NCBI GenBank assembly: GCA_020632575.1
Contig: JACKFH010000004.1
Location: forward strand, 1-64,000
Length of the DNA stretch: 64,000 nucleotides
Reading direction: 5' to 3'
Source: Candidatus Omnitrophota bacterium
GTDB lineage: Bacteria; Hinthialibacterota; Hinthialibacteria; OLB16
The notes under the pieces were generated by a model. That model was not told the DNA's origin. It was given only the letters and a program-made list of their open reading frames with translations, and made no database searches. Each line of letters opens with the position of its first letter. Within the stretch, counting starts at the first letter, position 1. The position numbers were made by a program, and so were the translations under genes. Positions 60,801 to 64,000 of the stretch are shown piece by piece.

Positions 60801-63533
60801 TATTCTCTTTGTTGGAGCCGCCTGACCGTTTCTCGCCAAAACCTCCTCTATAACATCTATGGCGATCCGTTCCGTGGGTCTTCAACCTTTTTCCCGAAAG
60901 ATTCGATCCCGAAAACCACATTCGATCCACCCGTTGAAACCCTCCATATCAATATTCCCTTTTACCAGGTGAATAGCGATGACGGAATCGATTTCGTGAA
61001 CATCCCGGACGATGAACTCGGAGGACACTTGGATGTGGTCAACGAGCCCCTGGTCCCCAGTTATCGGGTGACCGCCAACTTTGGACCGGGGATCCGTGTG
61101 AATGATATCCAACTCGTTTCGCGTGGAAATCAATCCAATGAGAGCGGACTGACACTCCCTGTTTCCTGGTGGAACCAGAAAACCTCGATGGGTCCCGGCG
61201 ATGTTCCATCTCCTGGAACGTTTCCATCCGATGCTTTTCATTGGGACACCTTGGAGACATTGGATGGCGGACAGGAAATGATGCTGACTGTCCACCCCTT
61301 CTTCTACAACGCCACCACCAAGGACGCGACCTTTTATCAGGACTATTCCTTCCACATCGACTTTGTCACCTCGACGGTCGACATCGAAGCGGTGACCCCC
61401 ACCTACCGATCGGTCCCCCTTGGAGAGAGCCAGGAAATCGATGTACGTCTAACAAATACTGGAAGCGCCGAGGTGAGAGTCAATGTCTCTCTGGACATCC
61501 AAGATATGGGTTCTTTCGAAGTCGCTTCCTCTCAAAGCCAGAATGGCATTGTCATTCCCGCGGGCGGATCTTTGATCAGACATTTCAGTTGGGATCCAGC
61601 CGGCTCACCCGAGACATTCTACCAAATCATTGCGAGAGTTTTTGATTCCAGTCACTTGGGTGAACTCGATAAGGGGTATGAAAACTTTCGGGTGGGAATA
61701 CCGAACCTCTCGATCAAGTCGATGTCCTTCGGTTCGGTCACCCCCGGTTTTATCGGTATTGGCGAAGTAGCAGATCTCGGCATGGAGATCGAAGGGATCG
61801 GGGACATTCCGGTCGATGGAACACTGACCCTTGAGATCCGAAACGTGGGAGATGGAGATCGAGTCAGCTCCTGGCAACACAAATTTTACGAATTGATCCC
61901 CGGAGCGACCCTCACCTACCATACGGATTGGGATAGCGGCGGCATCCTCGCGGGGTCTTATCAGCTAAAGGGATGGGTCGATCACGATGGCGGAACGACT
62001 CCGGTCGAAACGGTCGAGTTCGAAACGAAACGCGACATGCAGTGGGACTGGGATGACCTCGAAGATGTCTACCGACACGGCGAAAAGATTGTCGGAACCG
62101 CCAATCTCCGCCACCCCAACGGGAGTGTCGTCGAACCCGCCGACACAGCCGGAATCTCCGTCCTACGTCCAAACCTGGAAACATTTGTCCCGGCACTCAA
62201 CCTGAATACGATGGATCCCTATTATTCGACTCAATTCATCGTCACCGCCCTCGAACCGAGCGGGATTCATACGCTCACCTCGACCGCCTCCAAAACTGGT
62301 TACAAAACTGCCACGAACATTCGCTGGTTCGTGGTTACTGAGAATCCCTTCACGATGAACGCCACCCCCGAAGTCGCAATCGCCGACGGGATTACCCCGG
62401 TTCATGTGGAATCCGAAGCCGTACGTGAAGGAACTTCTACCATTACCGACGGGACACTCATCACGATCAACCCACTGGTTGGAAGCGTGGCGACCGAGGA
62501 TGCCTCTTCCGCCCTCGGCGGGAAACAAGTGGCCTCAAGCGGGGGGCGCTTCGCCTTCGATTGGCTTCCACCGACAATGACCGCGCTCGATGGTTTCGCC
62601 CACGCCTTTCTCGGCGGTGACCGTCCGCAGTCGGGGATCTCGGTCGTGTTCAAGGGTGTCGATTTCAACGGCAACCGTCGCGTCGATGTGGCCGACATCG
62701 GTTTCGTTCGATCCAAGGAATCCAACGAATTTGGCTCGGATGCTTTTGACACCCGCGCCGACCTGAACGGCGACGACCTCATCGACGCCACCGACACCCA
62801 AGAAGTAATCGACCGGTGGTCCCTCGAGTTCGCCGACGCCGACCCATGTCCAATCTGCACTCCCGCTCCCAAAGATTTTGGCGTGAAGATTCGGCCCGTT
62901 CCCGAGCGGGCGCTGATTCCGCCGGGCGGGGAGTTGACCATCGAAATCGTTGCCGAGGGGCTCGATCGGATGGGCGCCTATGAGTTCGGTTCCGTCCTTG
63001 ATGGAGACTCGCTCGAATGGATGGGCGAACCGATACAGAACCCGGCGCTAGAAACAACCATCGGATCTCAACACCTTCTGGGCCCGGTTCCCTATGACAC
63101 GGGGTACCGACTCGGCGCCACCCTTATTGAGGATGGAACCGGAGTAAGCGGAATGACCACTCTCGCCACACTAATCGTTAAGGCCGCCCAGGATGGGGAG
63201 ACCCATTTGATCCTATCCGCTCCGGTTATTGTCCGAGCGGATGGGACCGAACAAGCCATCATGCAAGCGGTGGAAGGGATCTATGAGGTGGGCAATCCAA
63301 CCAACACACCCACCTTAACTCCGTCTCTCACCCCGACACCGACCGAAACGGAAACCAATGCGCCCACCGCGACAAGCACTCCTGGGTCCATTGAAGGCTA
63401 CGATATTTGGCCCCCGCCTGACGGTGACGGAAAGATCGATTCCGGCGACCTCATTGAGTGGCTGCATTTGATCGAAACGAATCAGGCTGAAGAAAAATTA
63501 CTATTTGATTTCGCCCAGTTTTGGAAAGATTGA
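57891..63533 (+). CDS. Giant secreted gingipain-type (C25) cysteine protease with dockerin-like and cohesin-like modules
   Basis: A 1880-aa product. ATG 57891 starts a signal peptide (MISFLKRITVVVTTVLAVCH). Residues about 80-450 form a Cys-rich beta region (TTACNGYYHY, CCGTVCIDACGF). The C25 core at about 690-1000 has YLLIVGSDVEFPSF, LIVGRITGKHPD, His870 (YYRDHGNVGSWDSFG), Cys901 (IIYSNACLTGHIQ) and LAEKFLAQNAAVFIGATEVS, and ends YNIYGDPF. Ig-like domains follow (about 1000-1590). A dockerin pair is at 62661-62820 (DFNGNRRVDVADIGFVRSKE, DLNGDDLIDATDTQEVIDRW), then a cohesin-like domain (62878-63295), a PT linker, and the terminal module YDIWPPPDGDGKIDSGDLIE-WLHLI, LLFDFAQFWKD. Most likely an extracellular or surface-bound endopeptidase. 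Cleavage preference is unknown. Confidence 0.88.
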   Translation: MISFLKRITVVVTTVLAVCHTVHALDSSLVSPGGIVDLKIPKELKGVGAREGYFYTPGPVTVVAYETPCVVTIRDPANPDPPVATGTLESSNPAYQTDLTPGFYYISVTGDCGVLVGVPQLTTACNGYYHYVSSGEAYGNSPIASKFFVRSTGGCDNRMFVFSPQGFSMGGTCCGTVCIDACGFTYEISSRDQFDEWATGNIFGNFGVASGEPVQVLTREDQGYFVPPFLNGLSNTSDFYTYQGQDEFLNIHSFDDDVSYRIISLHSDSFGVIESGSLENGETYSYVGTDNMNNRVLRVETTKGQASVSVIGGLNPEDNSNYMSYVLDQSGNFQGTDFITRSHEGGFLYLTGLQDNTTVEVRAASTEALQSVHAIDEAMLVNANPGNGIWRIRSNKEITVAVGQGSGGTFVPLTQNVSGTTPYPPVIAGVRWTPQNPNTSDSALTVTFLTDEPCNSKLHYKVGSDPWKETPETALGTEHSHTISIDALDTYSIVRFRPEARDQSGDITVARKNGNDFEVVVRPFIPELQVKITQAFAKDKVRTVRFSVENKGTAPAQNVRLHPRLSGFQTINEGATSNYSQLESNRVFSTIPVPNVAPGQTLFVDLDLVPFAGVGSFNYAQDDCSVSYSDGFGHAFELLPLDMNHQFDSQLIRLEMAGSQYVVVSNPKLFFANRSPSDPSAQKVPREMAKFSLSRDGALAYVSSEDPDKILATIHTRFNRLFSKSWLNAGYLLIVGSDVEFPSFRRKVSCTFGGEQEMWVCDDVYADVDKDDNYTPELIVGRITGKHPDTYSALFSRALTPSYFDKTLTISGTGDGDSDFWESARECNALLDQRYADSFIYRLRNFDESIRNNVYLFNSDNTDFVYYRDHGNVGSWDSFGISSVPNMSFGSKHPIIYSNACLTGHIQSENNLAEKFLAQNAAVFIGATEVSPRSGNNALGKKIASIHKVGHSIGRAMRNGKRSLAGDLHWYSLCWSRLTVSRQNLLYNIYGDPFRGSSTFFPKDSIPKTTFDPPVETLHINIPFYQVNSDDGIDFVNIPDDELGGHLDVVNEPLVPSYRVTANFGPGIRVNDIQLVSRGNQSNESGLTLPVSWWNQKTSMGPGDVPSPGTFPSDAFHWDTLETLDGGQEMMLTVHPFFYNATTKDATFYQDYSFHIDFVTSTVDIEAVTPTYRSVPLGESQEIDVRLTNTGSAEVRVNVSLDIQDMGSFEVASSQSQNGIVIPAGGSLIRHFSWDPAGSPETFYQIIARVFDSSHLGELDKGYENFRVGIPNLSIKSMSFGSVTPGFIGIGEVADLGMEIEGIGDIPVDGTLTLEIRNVGDGDRVSSWQHKFYELIPGATLTYHTDWDSGGILAGSYQLKGWVDHDGGTTPVETVEFETKRDMQWDWDDLEDVYRHGEKIVGTANLRHPNGSVVEPADTAGISVLRPNLETFVPALNLNTMDPYYSTQFIVTALEPSGIHTLTSTASKTGYKTATNIRWFVVTENPFTMNATPEVAIADGITPVHVESEAVREGTSTITDGTLITINPLVGSVATEDASSALGGKQVASSGGRFAFDWLPPTMTALDGFAHAFLGGDRPQSGISVVFKGVDFNGNRRVDVADIGFVRSKESNEFGSDAFDTRADLNGDDLIDATDTQEVIDRWSLEFADADPCPICTPAPKDFGVKIRPVPERALIPPGGELTIEIVAEGLDRMGAYEFGSVLDGDSLEWMGEPIQNPALETTIGSQHLLGPVPYDTGYRLGATLIEDGTGVSGMTTLATLIVKAAQDGETHLILSAPVIVRADGTEQAIMQAVEGIYEVGNPTNTPTLTPSLTPTPTETETNAPTATSTPGSIEGYDIWPPPDGDGKIDSGDLIEWLHLIETNQAEEKLLFDFAQFWKD

Positions 63534-64000
63534 AGCAAACGGTGAGTGTTTCCGGTACGAACGGAATAGCTGCAGTTGTGTCAATGGAGCGAAGTAACCG
63601 GTCCGCTCAGGTTTTCAAGTTCTGTTGTTTTGGTTAGGAGGGTTTGTCCATTGTTCGGTTTTGGACGAGATTACTTCAAGGTTGCGGTGTTTTTTCAATT
63701 TTTCGTGTGGTATGTCTCGCCAGCCTTGGGTGGCGATGCCGAAGGTCTGCTCCGGATCTTCGCTGGCTTTAAAGGTCAACAAGGACTCGATTACAACTCC
63801 AAGGTGAGATCGTGGACGGAATTTCTCGAGGGACCGTTTGAAGTGCCGGTTAAAGGCGGTCTTCCCTCGCGTTAGGACCATGAAGTCCTTCGAAGCCGGC
63901 TTTCGCTCCGTACCTTTTTTTCATCCCAGACTTTCCGGGTCTTGCTTTGGGGATGGATTGGCGCGCAAGTTGCCCAGGCAAAGACCAAGGTCGCGAGGAT
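63534..64000. other. Right-edge region without a confident gene
   Basis: About 470 bases. Short frames exist on both strands, for example 88 codons on the minus strand (63615-63881) beginning MVLTRGKTAFNRHFKRSLEK and 99 codons on the plus strand (63576-63875). Neither has a good ribosome site or a family I recognise. The basic minus-strand frame continues leftward of its ATG after an in-frame stop near 63920, which would suit a decayed mobile-element gene, but this is not established. Confidence 0.35.

Noticed and set aside
1..64000. tRNA, rRNA, tmRNA or other standard RNA genes
   Set aside because: All gaps longer than 100 bases were read on both strands; no cloverleaf with a TTCGAnnC-type arm or rRNA-like sequence was noticed, though a covariance scan could still find a degenerate one.

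Overview
The window is about 64 kb of bacterial chromosome, moderately GC-rich by eye, with about 41 protein-coding genes, one relic transposase and no rRNA, tRNA or CRISPR array that I can see. The mix suggests an uncultivated Gram-negative-type lineage with a large secretome, near the Omnitrophota / Hinthialibacterota / Planctomycetes-Verrucomicrobia neighbourhood. The clues are: secreted beta-propeller proteins, a sulfatase, a split glycine decarboxylase, an Anbu-type proteasome relative, very large secreted proteins with Pro-Thr linkers, and dockerin-like DxNxDG modules. The lineage assignment is inference and of low confidence.

Layout. 1-3140: end of an unknown gene, a terminator, glyA under a ZTP (pfl) riboswitch, and a secreted PQQ-type propeller. 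3180-9903: a membrane protein with a pseudopilin-like tail, a secreted propeller/alpha-toroid protein, a DUF1015 protein, and an overlapping rsmD-rlmN-acetoacetate-decarboxylase-like operon. 10115-14776: RNase D overlapping a SAM hydrolase, then a propeller protein ending in a degenerate caspase-like domain, and a short anchored protein. 14836-23826: a very large secreted protein of carboxypeptidase-regulatory repeats, a secreted multiheme cytochrome c with a dockerin-like module, an isochorismatase-family hydrolase, a sulfatase and gcvPB. 24130-29673: a signalling operon (double receiver, hybrid histidine kinase) followed by two nitrilase-superfamily amidases. 29796-34423: rpoD with a structured leader, endonuclease IV, a cytidylate-kinase-like protein and accD. 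34713-36605: two small envelope proteins and a YdhR-like monooxygenase. 36794-40980: a four-gene Anbu cluster (permuted ATP-grasp, alpha-E, Anbu, transglutaminase). 41127-42632: a receptor-L-like secreted protein and a membrane protein.

42750-57001 is the most unusual part. It is a six-gene secreted-protein cassette behind a good sigma-70 promoter. It holds a 631-aa protein, three 340-aa tail-collar/tail-fibre-like paralogues with regularly spaced HxH motifs, a 2263-aa protein whose C-terminal third is organised like Tc-toxin TcA proteins, and a protein with ASH, dockerin-like and spondin domains. A decayed IS1380-family transposase separates it from a 1880-aa gingipain-type (C25) protease. 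That protease ends in the same novel LFDF/FW-type C-terminal module found in the spondin protein. I read this block as a cell-surface or extracellular assembly. Its joint function is not described as far as I know.

All calls rest on reading motifs and architecture by eye; no database search was run. Starts were moved to internal codons where a Shine-Dalgarno site, a signal peptide or conserved N-terminus favoured this.
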